41,594 bases of DNA from Gammaproteobacteria bacterium (lineage in GTDB: Bacteria > Pseudomonadota > Gammaproteobacteria > Coxiellales > Coxiellaceae). This document shows positions 34,854 to 41,594 of the stretch, piece by piece. The stretch spans positions 1 through 41,594 of the forward strand of contig JAHZIV010000107.1 of the NCBI GenBank assembly GCA_022601255.1. Direction: 5' to 3'. The notes under the pieces were generated by a model. It did not search any database, was not told the origin of the DNA, and saw only the letters and a list, made by a program, of their open reading frames with translations. Each line of letters starts with the position of its first letter. Position 1 is the first letter of the stretch. The translations under genes and the position numbers were made by a program.

Positions 34854-36023
34854 ATGAGTACAGATATTATTATAGTGGGTGCAGGTCTGGTTGGTACCAG
34901 TCTAGCAGCAGCGCTCGACTCCGAGATTAAAATAACATTGCTCGAAAAACAGTTGCCCGATTTTTCAGTTGTAAAAAATGATCGCCCATTGTCGTTAAGT
35001 TTTGGCAGTCAGCGATTATTAGCCCGTTGGGGTTTGTGGCCATCGTTAGCATCACACGCAAGTGCAATCGATACCGTGCATGTGTCTGAGCAAGGACGTT
35101 TTGGTGTTGCAAAATTTAGCGCACAACAGCAGAAAGTTGCAGCACTCGGCTATGTGGTTTCTTTCAATGCATTGCATCAAGCATTGTACGAGAAAATCTG
35201 TCAGCAAGATAATGTGACTGTAATTCAAAACCACGAGATTAATCGTATCGATTGTGATGCAACGCAATCTTCAATTTTTTTTAATGGTGTAGAGGGCGAA
35301 CAGCAACTTAATGCGCAGTTGCTAGTGGCAGCCGATGGCAACCAGTCGCGTTGTCGCGAATTGATGAAGATCCCGGTAAAGCAAGCAGATCAGCAAGGTT
35401 TTGCTTTGATTTTTCAGTTAGCGTTATCAGAGGCGCATCAACAGGTGGCCTATGAGCGTTTTACAAAGATGGGCACGATGGCGGTGTTGCCCTTGTTTTC
35501 TGAGCAAGAGGCGCGCTTAGTGTGGACGTTGTCAGAAAAGAATTACGATGCTGTGAAAGAGTGGTCGGATGAGAGTCTATTACAACATGTTCAAGAAGTT
35601 TTTTCGGGCCGTTTAGAAATTGATGGTTTAACACGAACGCAAATGTTCCCGTTGCAAACCATTATTGCGCGCGAACAAACGCGGCCGGGTTTTGTGTTGT
35701 TGGGTAATGCTGCACACAGTATTTTTCCAGTGGCAGCACAAGGTTTTAATTTAGGTTTGCGTGATGTTCAAGCCTTAAGTGGCATATTGAATGATGCTCG
35801 CCAAAATAATCAGACACTCCATGATGAACAGTTATTGCAGCAGTATTTGGCATTACGTAAAACCGATCAGAAGCGCATTGCTGCGATTACCAAGGGTACT
35901 TTAGATATATTTGATTTAGATCTGCCTGGCTTGGGGGCGTTGCGTGGTATGGGTTTGTTGTCTTTGGATATGCTGAGTGTTGTAAAGAAACGTTTTGCGA
36001 AGCGTTTGATGGGGGCGTTATGA
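34854..36023 (+). CDS. ubiH: 2-octaprenyl-6-methoxyphenol hydroxylase-type FAD monooxygenase
   Basis: A 389-residue flavoprotein hydroxylase of ubiquinone biosynthesis. The FAD-binding signature is IIIVGAGLVGTSLAAAL at the N-terminus. The middle motif is VAADGNQSRCRELM, and the C-terminal signature is GNAAHSIFPVAAQGFNLGLRDV. This is the UbiH/UbiI/UbiF group; UbiH is chosen from the gene's first place in the pair. ATG 34854 follows AAAGAG; a TTG start 18 bases upstream is unlikely. The next hydroxylase overlaps it by 4 bases. In E. coli ubiH-ubiI also adjoin, downstream of pepP. Confidence 0.88.
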   Translation: MSTDIIIVGAGLVGTSLAAALDSEIKITLLEKQLPDFSVVKNDRPLSLSFGSQRLLARWGLWPSLASHASAIDTVHVSEQGRFGVAKFSAQQQKVAALGYVVSFNALHQALYEKICQQDNVTVIQNHEINRIDCDATQSSIFFNGVEGEQQLNAQLLVAADGNQSRCRELMKIPVKQADQQGFALIFQLALSEAHQQVAYERFTKMGTMAVLPLFSEQEARLVWTLSEKNYDAVKEWSDESLLQHVQEVFSGRLEIDGLTRTQMFPLQTIIAREQTRPGFVLLGNAAHSIFPVAAQGFNLGLRDVQALSGILNDARQNNQTLHDEQLLQQYLALRKTDQKRIAAITKGTLDIFDLDLPGLGALRGMGLLSLDMLSVVKKRFAKRLMGAL

Positions 36024-37177
36024 TGGATCACAAATATTATGACGTTGTCATTGTCGGTGGCGGTATGGTGGGATTAAGTCTGGCATATGGCTTGGCGCAG
36101 CAAAGTTTTCGTGTGGCGGTAGTTCAGGATAAAGCGCCTGAATTAGCATGGGATGAGGATGATCAAACGGCGCGTGTGAGTGCGATTAATCTAAGTTCGT
36201 ATGATTTTTTGCAGGATATAAATGTGTGGTCGTCACCTTTGAAAAAAATGCATGTATGGTCGGATGATGCGGCGATTGATTTTGATGCGATGCAGATTGG
36301 CGAGCTGGAATTAGGTTACATTGTGGAAAATCGACGTATTGTTGCGGCACTGTATTCGCTTTTGCAAAAAGAAGATGGTGTCGATCTTATTTGTCCTGCG
36401 AAACCAAAGCAATATGAATTATTTGATAATGGAGTGCGATTAACGTTAGATGATAACGTGATCGATGTAAAATTGTTGGTGGGAGCGGATGGTGCAAATT
36501 CCTGGTTGCGCCAACAAATGCAAGTGGCTGTGGAGCAACGTCCTTATGACCAAGATGCTATCGTGGCGGTCGTGCAGGTGGAAAAGGCGCATTGTCAGAC
36601 AGCCTACCAACATTTTTTGCCAACCGGTCCGATTGGTGTGTTGCCATTAAAGGGTTCACATCAGATGGCGATTGTGTGGTCGAGTGATGCAAATGAGTCG
36701 GCGCGTCTGATGAATTTATCCGATAAGCAATTTAATTTTGAACTGACCAATGCGTTGCAAGATAAGTTAGGTTTTATGAGATTGTTAAATCAACGCATCT
36801 GTATTCCATTGGTGATGCGGCATGCACGGCAATACTGTCAAGAACGTTGTGTGTTGGTGGGTGATGCGGCGCATACGATTCATCCGTTGGCGGGCCAGGG
36901 CGTCAATTGTGGTTTTAGTGATGCGATGTGTTTGATTGATGTGTTGGTGGCAAGTCGTGATGCAAAACAATTTGCAGCATTTAAGTATTTACGACGATAT
37001 GAGCGTGAACGCAAATCGCAGAATGCATTAATGATTAACGTGATGCGTGGGTTTAAAGAGATGAGCGCAACACGCCATCCGTTGATGACGTTGTTACGCT
37101 CACAAGGTTTTAAGCGCGTAAACCAACTGAACTTGTTAAAGCAGTGGTTTATGCGTGCCGCTGTTGGGCGGCAGTAG
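36020..37177 (+). CDS. ubiI: UbiI/VisC-like FAD-dependent ubiquinone hydroxylase
   Basis: A 385-residue paralogue of the preceding gene's product. It has VVIVGGGMVGLSLAYGLA for FAD binding, VGADGANSWLRQQM in the centre and GDAAHTIHPLAGQGVNCGFSDA near 290. Such enzymes hydroxylate C5, C6 or C1 of the ubiquinone ring; which ring position cannot be read from sequence, and some bacteria use broad-specificity members. The ATG lies in the ubiH stop (ATGA), so translation is coupled. It ends five bases before the stop of the convergent orphan gene. Confidence 0.86.
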   Translation: MMDHKYYDVVIVGGGMVGLSLAYGLAQQSFRVAVVQDKAPELAWDEDDQTARVSAINLSSYDFLQDINVWSSPLKKMHVWSDDAAIDFDAMQIGELELGYIVENRRIVAALYSLLQKEDGVDLICPAKPKQYELFDNGVRLTLDDNVIDVKLLVGADGANSWLRQQMQVAVEQRPYDQDAIVAVVQVEKAHCQTAYQHFLPTGPIGVLPLKGSHQMAIVWSSDANESARLMNLSDKQFNFELTNALQDKLGFMRLLNQRICIPLVMRHARQYCQERCVLVGDAAHTIHPLAGQGVNCGFSDAMCLIDVLVASRDAKQFAAFKYLRRYERERKSQNALMINVMRGFKEMSATRHPLMTLLRSQGFKRVNQLNLLKQWFMRAAVGRQ

Positions 37178-37182
37178 TTTTG

Positions 37183-38082
37183 TTATTGCGTTGGTGTTGA
37201 GGCGGTGGCATTGATGGCTGGCGCGTCTCCTGCTGCAAATGGCAGTAATGGTTCTTCCGCCTCCTCTTCTCTGCCGAAGAAACGTCTAGAGACGTATGTT
37301 TTTGCGGCTTCAGTAGCCATCATTGCTAAAGGTAATGCGCCGGATAATTTCATGGCGCCTGCGCCAAACAGTATTGGCGCTAAGTTATGCCACATATCCT
37401 CAGCGGGGGCATCGAAGATGAAATGCCCGGCAAGGCCTGTCAATGTCAAGACGCTGCTCATTGCAGGCATAAAGTTAATATTGACAGCTGCATAGCTCTT
37501 GCCAAAGTCACGTGCAAATTTTGTTGCTCTGCTATCACCGGATTTGTGTTTTAAGCAGTTGGAGTTGTGCACGCTCTTAGTTAATGCCTCTGTCGCGACA
37601 TTTAGGAATGGATATACAGCAAATAAAAATACACCGGCACCTATCGCAAGCGGTGCATTTTCTGCTAAAGCTTCTGTGAATGATACAGTGCCACCCGTTT
37701 TTAGACTTTTTGTGTGTAATAACCATTTCATGCTGGCTGAGTTTGCCAAGGTAAAAATAGCTAATGCAGGTTGATACTTAAGGGTGTATCTCTTCCAATT
37801 GTTTCCGATAGCTCTGCATGTTGAATAGTTGAGATCAGTATTGGGTTTTTCCCACCTATCATACAGTTTGCCTAACAAGTGCTGTGTAATGGGCGATAGC
37901 GCAAACAGCGTTGTTGCGCCGATCCACCCAGAGGCTTGTGAGTTGACTGCGTCCTCAAAAGTTTCTTCAGGGTTCATCAGTTTGTGTGCAGTGATAATGC
38001 CGAGCATCATCATTGAAAAAATCCATGGTTCGGAAACCCATTCTCTGGCATATCTTTCTAGTAAGCTTTTTTTCTTTTTCAT
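37183..38082 (-). CDS. orphan membrane-associated protein, candidate effector
   Basis: I do not recognise this 299-residue protein. It opens with a basic stretch (MKKKKSLLERYAREW), then has about six moderately hydrophobic segments (near 18-36, 50-65, 105-125, 145-165, 205-225 and 235-255) rich in Ala, Gly and Ser, and ends in an acidic Pro-rich tail (REEEAEEPLLPFAAGDAP). ATG 38082 is preceded by a perfect GGAGGT; an in-frame TTG 12 bases earlier would place that sequence inside the gene. A PmrA-like TTAAT repeat lies 164 bases upstream. A secreted, host-membrane-binding role is possible but unproven. Confidence 0.8.
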   Translation of the reverse strand: MKKKKSLLERYAREWVSEPWIFSMMMLGIITAHKLMNPEETFEDAVNSQASGWIGATTLFALSPITQHLLGKLYDRWEKPNTDLNYSTCRAIGNNWKRYTLKYQPALAIFTLANSASMKWLLHTKSLKTGGTVSFTEALAENAPLAIGAGVFLFAVYPFLNVATEALTKSVHNSNCLKHKSGDSRATKFARDFGKSYAAVNINFMPAMSSVLTLTGLAGHFIFDAPAEDMWHNLAPILFGAGAMKLSGALPLAMMATEAAKTYVSRRFFGREEEAEEPLLPFAAGDAPAINATASTPTQ

Positions 38083-38245
38083 AGTGACCTCCAAGTATTT
38101 TAGGTATGAAATTGAAGCAATATATCGAAGAGACTATTTGCTAACGGCCATGTTGATGCTAATGGCTTCCATTTCCAGATCAATCTAGTCAACTTTAATT
38201 ATATTTCAATTTATGGAGTATAATATCACATAATATTTATTTTTA

Positions 38246-38265
38246 ATAATTAACGTAATATTAAA
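38246..38265 (-). promoter_or_regulatory. PmrA-like direct repeat upstream of the orphan gene at 37183-38082
   Basis: On the minus strand, TTTAATATTACGTTAATTAT: TTAATATT followed, 11 bases on, by TTAATTAT. The first half matches eight of nine consensus bases and the second six of nine. The distance to the ATG (164 bases) is long for such a site. The surrounding 38180-38290 is extremely AT-rich. Confidence 0.4.
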
Positions 38266-38321
38266 TGCTATGAGCATATTGATCATAAAGAGGTCATGTT
38301 CGTTTTCTGGTAGCTCATTTT

Positions 38322-38431
38322 GTCATTCTAGATCCCTACTGAATACGGGATGACGAAAGCAGGCCGCATCCCTCCTGTCATTCCGTATGGCACTTCCGTC
38401 ATTGCGAGTCACGTAGTGACGTGGCAATCCA
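38322..38431. repeat. remnants of dispersed palindromic repeats
   Basis: Three pieces in a row: GTCATTCTAGATCCCTACT with a following CGGGATGAC (38322-38354), a short GTCATTCCGTATGG piece, and CGTCATTGCGAG...ACGTGGCAATCCA (38397-38431), the left half of the family seen at 31313-31391 without its right arm. They fill the 350-base gap between the orphan gene and the MFS gene; apart from these and the PmrA-like box I see no gene there. Confidence 0.55.
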
Positions 38432-38444
38432 TGTAAAGCTAGCA

Positions 38445-39650
38445 TCATTGTTTTGGCTTTGGCTTGACCCACAGTAGGAACAAGGTTGCTACTACTGCTA
38501 ACACAATCAGCGTTACTGAGAATGGCATTTGCGTGGTAGATCCCAAGTGTGCATAAATTAAGCTTGATAAGAACAATAATATAAACTGCAGTCCACCCCA
38601 CAAGGCACCGGCAGAGCCGGCGATGTCGCCAAAAGGTGTGAGTGCATTGGCGGGGCAGGTCACGCCAGAAATACCGATGCCGCTGATATAGATGGCAAAT
38701 GGAATCATCACAATCCAGATATTGCTATAACTAGAAAAGGCGAACCCAAACATTAATACGCTCCCCAATACTATCATGCTCATCATGATGTAATTGGGTT
38801 TGTATGTGCCGAGTGTGGAGACTGTTTTGCCACCAATAAAATTACCACTGATTAAGGCGCCACCGATAAACAGCCCCAACCAACCGTATTCGACAGCATT
38901 TAAGCCCATTTCTTTTTGGAATAAAAACGGTGTCAGTGCCATATAAGCAAACAAGCCAGAATAGACTAGTGTAGAGGCAAGTAAGTTACCCATGTAGACG
39001 CGACTTTTAAATAGCCGCAAATAATTTTTTAGTGTTTGCTTAAGAATGTTGTCAGTGTGATGTATGGTGGCTGTTTCTTTGTAAATAAATAATGTCCACA
39101 GTAGCTGTATTGCGAAATAAACAGCTAGAATAATGAAATTATAACGCCAGTTCAAATAATGTTGTAAATAGCCACCAATAATAGGCGCACAGCTAAAAAC
39201 CGTAAAATAGAATGAAAATAGAATACTGAATGCTTTAGAGAGTTTTTCTTCCGTATACACATCACGTGCAATTGCAAGGCTCATGGCAACACCAGCGCCG
39301 GCACCTGCACCCTGAACAAATCGTCCAATCAGCAGGGTAGTCAAACTGTGTGCGCTGAGTGCAATAACATTTCCTGCTAAGCAGATCACGGTGGAGATGA
39401 GAAGTGTTTTTCTACGTCCGTGGGAGTCGGAAAAGCCACCATAAAAAAACTGGAAAATACCCATGCCTAATAGGTAGGCCGTAATGGTCATCGCCACACT
39501 CGATTTTAAAATATGTAAGTCATGTGCGATGGCGGGCAGAGAAGGTATGTACATATCAGTGGCAAGCTCAGGCCCTGAGATCAGCATAATAAGGAAAGCA
39601 AATAGTAGCCCAGCTTGGTTTTTGGATTTTTGCATGTTTGTATCTTGCAT
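38445..39650 (-). CDS. second Bcr/CflA-family MFS drug exporter
   Basis: A 401-residue twelve-helix exporter with the family opening SGPELATDMYIPSLPAIAHDL, the loop GGFSDSHGRRKTLLIST, the helix-4 signature GRFVQGAGAGAGVAMSLAIARD, and the antiporter motif region FSCAPIIGGYLQHYLNW. It is a distant paralogue of the exporter at 29453-30661. It ends with the basic WVKPKPKQ just outside repeat remnants. ATG 39650 is used; Met at residue 6 is an alternative. It diverges from the two-component genes, which raises the possibility of control by that system, though no operator is visible in the 122-base gap. Confidence 0.9.
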   Translation of the reverse strand: MQDTNMQKSKNQAGLLFAFLIMLISGPELATDMYIPSLPAIAHDLHILKSSVAMTITAYLLGMGIFQFFYGGFSDSHGRRKTLLISTVICLAGNVIALSAHSLTTLLIGRFVQGAGAGAGVAMSLAIARDVYTEEKLSKAFSILFSFYFTVFSCAPIIGGYLQHYLNWRYNFIILAVYFAIQLLWTLFIYKETATIHHTDNILKQTLKNYLRLFKSRVYMGNLLASTLVYSGLFAYMALTPFLFQKEMGLNAVEYGWLGLFIGGALISGNFIGGKTVSTLGTYKPNYIMMSMIVLGSVLMFGFAFSSYSNIWIVMIPFAIYISGIGISGVTCPANALTPFGDIAGSAGALWGGLQFILLFLSSLIYAHLGSTTQMPFSVTLIVLAVVATLFLLWVKPKPKQ

Positions 39651-39772
39651 TTCAGTGCTCCTTCATTGGATAGGTAATAGAATATCAAGAAGGAAATTGT
39701 TTGGCAAAGCAAGTTGTAACAAAGCTGTCATAAGGCTTGAGTTATTACAAGGAATAGGCTAAAAAAGAGTCT

Positions 39773-40504
39773 ATGAGTAAATTACATATATTAGTGGTCG
39801 ATGACGATCGACAGATTCGTGCCTTGTTGGGTGAATATCTTGAAAAACACGGTTATCGCGTCTCTACCGCTCGAGATGGCAATGAGATGTGGCGTGAATT
39901 GAAAAAAGCACATGTCGATCTCGTGGTATTGGATGTCATGATGCCGGGTGAGGACGGCTTGAGCTTGTGTCGTAAGTTGCGTGATCAGTCTGAAGTCTCG
40001 ATTATTATGTTGAGTGCGGTGGGTGATGAGACTGATCGAGTGGTTGGCTTGGAAGTGGGAGCCGATGATTATTTGGCAAAACCGTTTGGGCCGCGTGAGC
40101 TGTTGGCGCGCATTAAAGCACTGTTGCGCCGCAGTACTGGCAACCTTGCTGATCAGCGTCAGGCGAAACGCATTGCCAGCCTCCCTAATATACGTTTTAA
40201 TGATTGGTCATTGGATCAGAACAAGCGGCGATTGATAGCGCCTGATGGTGTCACGGTGCCGTTGAGTGCTAGTGAGTATGATTTATTGGTGGCATTTCTA
40301 GAGAATGTGGGGCGTGTGTTGAATCGTGATCAGCTGTTGGATATTACGCGAGGTCGTGAGGCGCAACCGTTTGATCGCACCATTGATGTGCAGGTGGCGC
40401 GTTTGCGTAAGAAGATTGAGAAGGACCCAAAAAATCCGCAGATATTGACGACGGTGCGTGGTGGTGGTTATCAATTTGAAGCAAGTGTGCAAAGAGAGGA
40501 ATAA
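39773..40504 (+). CDS. OmpR-family response regulator
   Basis: A 243-residue two-component regulator. Receiver domain (about 1-120): acidic pocket VVDDD (10-12), phosphoacceptor Asp54 in LVVLDVMMPGEDG, conserved Thr/Ser in MLSAVGDE and Lys in AKPFGPREL. Winged-helix DNA-binding domain (about 145-240): LSASEYDLLVAFLENVGRVLNRDQLLD and RTIDVQVARLRKKIEKDP. The sequence is close to OmpR of osmoregulation and its relatives. It is followed, three bases after its stop, by a histidine kinase gene of EnvZ type, so the pair is one operon; GAGG for the kinase lies inside the regulator's last codons. Confidence 0.93.
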   Translation: MSKLHILVVDDDRQIRALLGEYLEKHGYRVSTARDGNEMWRELKKAHVDLVVLDVMMPGEDGLSLCRKLRDQSEVSIIMLSAVGDETDRVVGLEVGADDYLAKPFGPRELLARIKALLRRSTGNLADQRQAKRIASLPNIRFNDWSLDQNKRRLIAPDGVTVPLSASEYDLLVAFLENVGRVLNRDQLLDITRGREAQPFDRTIDVQVARLRKKIEKDPKNPQILTTVRGGGYQFEASVQREE

Positions 40505-40506
40505 CG

Positions 40507-41594
40507 TTGTTGCGTAACTTTTTTCGTAATCGAACGGCGATACAAGCGTTCTTGATTTTAGTCATTGGTTTTTTGTTTATTCAAGTGGCGGGTATTTTTG
40601 TCTTCACCCAATATTATTCGCATGTGTATCGTCAAGTGCCGAGGCATCGATTTGTGGCGCAGTTCGTGCGGGGGATTCGTTTATTTAATTTAATGCAAGA
40701 TTATAAAGTGGCGCGATTAAAAAAACACACGCACTTTTTAGATAGTGATGCACTGTGGTTTGAATTATCGAATAAGGCTTTGCCAAACGCAGCGATCATT
40801 ACCTCTACCAAGCCAAAAGATTTGGTGCAATTTGCGACGAAGCATTATTATAGTATGCGCGCAAGCTTATCTTTGTCGAACAAGCAATGGTTAAACATAG
40901 AAGGTGGTGTGGGGCAAGATCCTTGGTTGTTTACTGGATTTGTAGTATCGGCGTCCATTCTTTTGGTGATTGCTGTGTTGTTATGTTTTTGGATCGTGAA
41001 GCGGTTGACCATTCCGGTAACGGAATTTGCGCAAGCCGCAAAGCGTTTTGGAGTCGATGTGCAGGCACCGCCGATGGCGGTTCAAGGGCCGCCCGAGATG
41101 CGTCAGGTGATTGAGGCATTTAATGAAATGCAGGGGCGTTTGCGAAGTTTGATTATGGATCGTACGCAGATGCTGGCGGCAATTTCACACGACTTACGCA
41201 CGCCAATTACGCGTTTACAATTGCGCATTGAGTTTTTGCAAGATTCGCCACAGTATGAAAAGGCCGCCGCTGATTTAGCAGAGATGGAGCAGATGATTGC
41301 GTCGATTCTCGCCTTTGCACGCGATTATGTGCGTACAGAGCAAATGGAAAAATTTGATTTGGTAGCATTGCTGGAAACGGCGTGTAACGATCTTGAAGAT
41401 ACCGGCATGGCGGTGACCTATCGCAGTGACTGTGATCGCTTGCCATATTTTGGCAGAATGATTGCATTGAAGCGGGCTCTGGTGAATTTAATTGAGAATG
41501 CAGTCAAGTATGGTGAATGCGCGGATGTGAGTAGCGTTGTTCGTAATGACAAGGTGCAGATAAAAATAACCGATAAAGGTTCTGGTATTCCCGA
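40507..41594 (+). CDS. EnvZ-like sensor histidine kinase, cut by the right edge
   Basis: The first 362 codons of a membrane kinase partner of the OmpR-type regulator. The start is TTG at 40507 (a second TTG follows at once), after AGAGAGGAAT. Membrane helix 1 covers about 13-33, a periplasmic domain of about 100 residues follows, then helix 2 (about 142-162) and a HAMP domain (to about 215). The H-box is AAISHDLRTPITRLQL with phospho-His228. The N-box NLIENAVKYG and the beginning of the G1 box DKGSGIP are reached before the sequence ends, so no defect is visible. Short periplasmic domains of this type sense osmotic or envelope conditions in EnvZ. Confidence 0.92.
   Translation, partial: MLRNFFRNRTAIQAFLILVIGFLFIQVAGIFVFTQYYSHVYRQVPRHRFVAQFVRGIRLFNLMQDYKVARLKKHTHFLDSDALWFELSNKALPNAAIITSTKPKDLVQFATKHYYSMRASLSLSNKQWLNIEGGVGQDPWLFTGFVVSASILLVIAVLLCFWIVKRLTIPVTEFAQAAKRFGVDVQAPPMAVQGPPEMRQVIEAFNEMQGRLRSLIMDRTQMLAAISHDLRTPITRLQLRIEFLQDSPQYEKAAADLAEMEQMIASILAFARDYVRTEQMEKFDLVALLETACNDLEDTGMAVTYRSDCDRLPYFGRMIALKRALVNLIENAVKYGECADVSSVVRNDKVQIKITDKGSGIP

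Overview
The window reads as a chromosomal segment of a gammaproteobacterium, most likely of the Legionellales (Coxiella/Legionella/Berkiella-like). The evidence is mixed. There is conserved gammaproteobacterial gene order (rplY-pth-ychF; TIGR02449-zapA-6S RNA-fau beside ubiH-ubiI), a moderately AT-rich composition, several large orphan proteins with membrane or coiled-coil segments, dispersed palindromic repeats, and direct repeats of TTAAT at 11-base spacing that resemble the PmrA boxes known upstream of Legionella and Coxiella effector genes. The taxonomic call is an inference; no rRNA is present.

Layout. 1-287: truncated PIN-like gene. 566-3009: translation genes (L25, peptidyl-tRNA hydrolase, YchF). 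2999-4888: orphan membrane protein. 5198-5274: elongator tRNA-Met. 5447-6790: type IV pilin, atypical FimT-like pseudopilin and a YciI-like protein. 6824-9080: an AT-rich cassette, bracketed by a 39-base imperfect direct repeat, carrying a stand-alone reverse transcriptase of the kind seen in antiphage systems and an orphan antitoxin-like HTH protein with its own operator. 9142-17537: regulators (MerR/TipAS, LysR), an enoyl-CoA hydratase-fold enzyme, a fused oligopeptide ABC ATPase, a coiled-coil orphan, KDO transferase WaaA and an MFS carrier. 17800-21353: ParE, a DUF3147 protein and an AAA/DUF4143 ATPase. 21397-27362: an unusual cluster on the minus strand of a class II lanthipeptide synthetase (LanM), a secreted DUF3857/transglutaminase-like protein, two paralogous small secreted proteins and a small membrane protein. 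27509-31330: orphan proteins, a nucleoside deaminase, a Bcr/CflA exporter and a DUF6580 protein. 31418-37177: the fau / 6S RNA / zapA / TIGR02449 block, an aminopeptidase P and two ubiquinone hydroxylases. 37183-41594: orphan membrane protein, a second Bcr/CflA exporter and an OmpR/EnvZ-like two-component pair cut by the right edge.

The two best candidates for an undescribed system are: (1) the LanM cluster, where the dehydratase domain looks intact while the LanC-like cyclase domain has lost two of the three usual zinc ligands, and the neighbours are a transglutaminase-fold protein with an altered triad and two Sec-exported sister peptides; and (2) the reverse transcriptase/HTH cassette between direct repeats. 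Secondary themes are a family of about 90-120-base imperfect palindromes with a conserved asymmetric centre (three sites) and PmrA-like boxes in front of three orphan genes.
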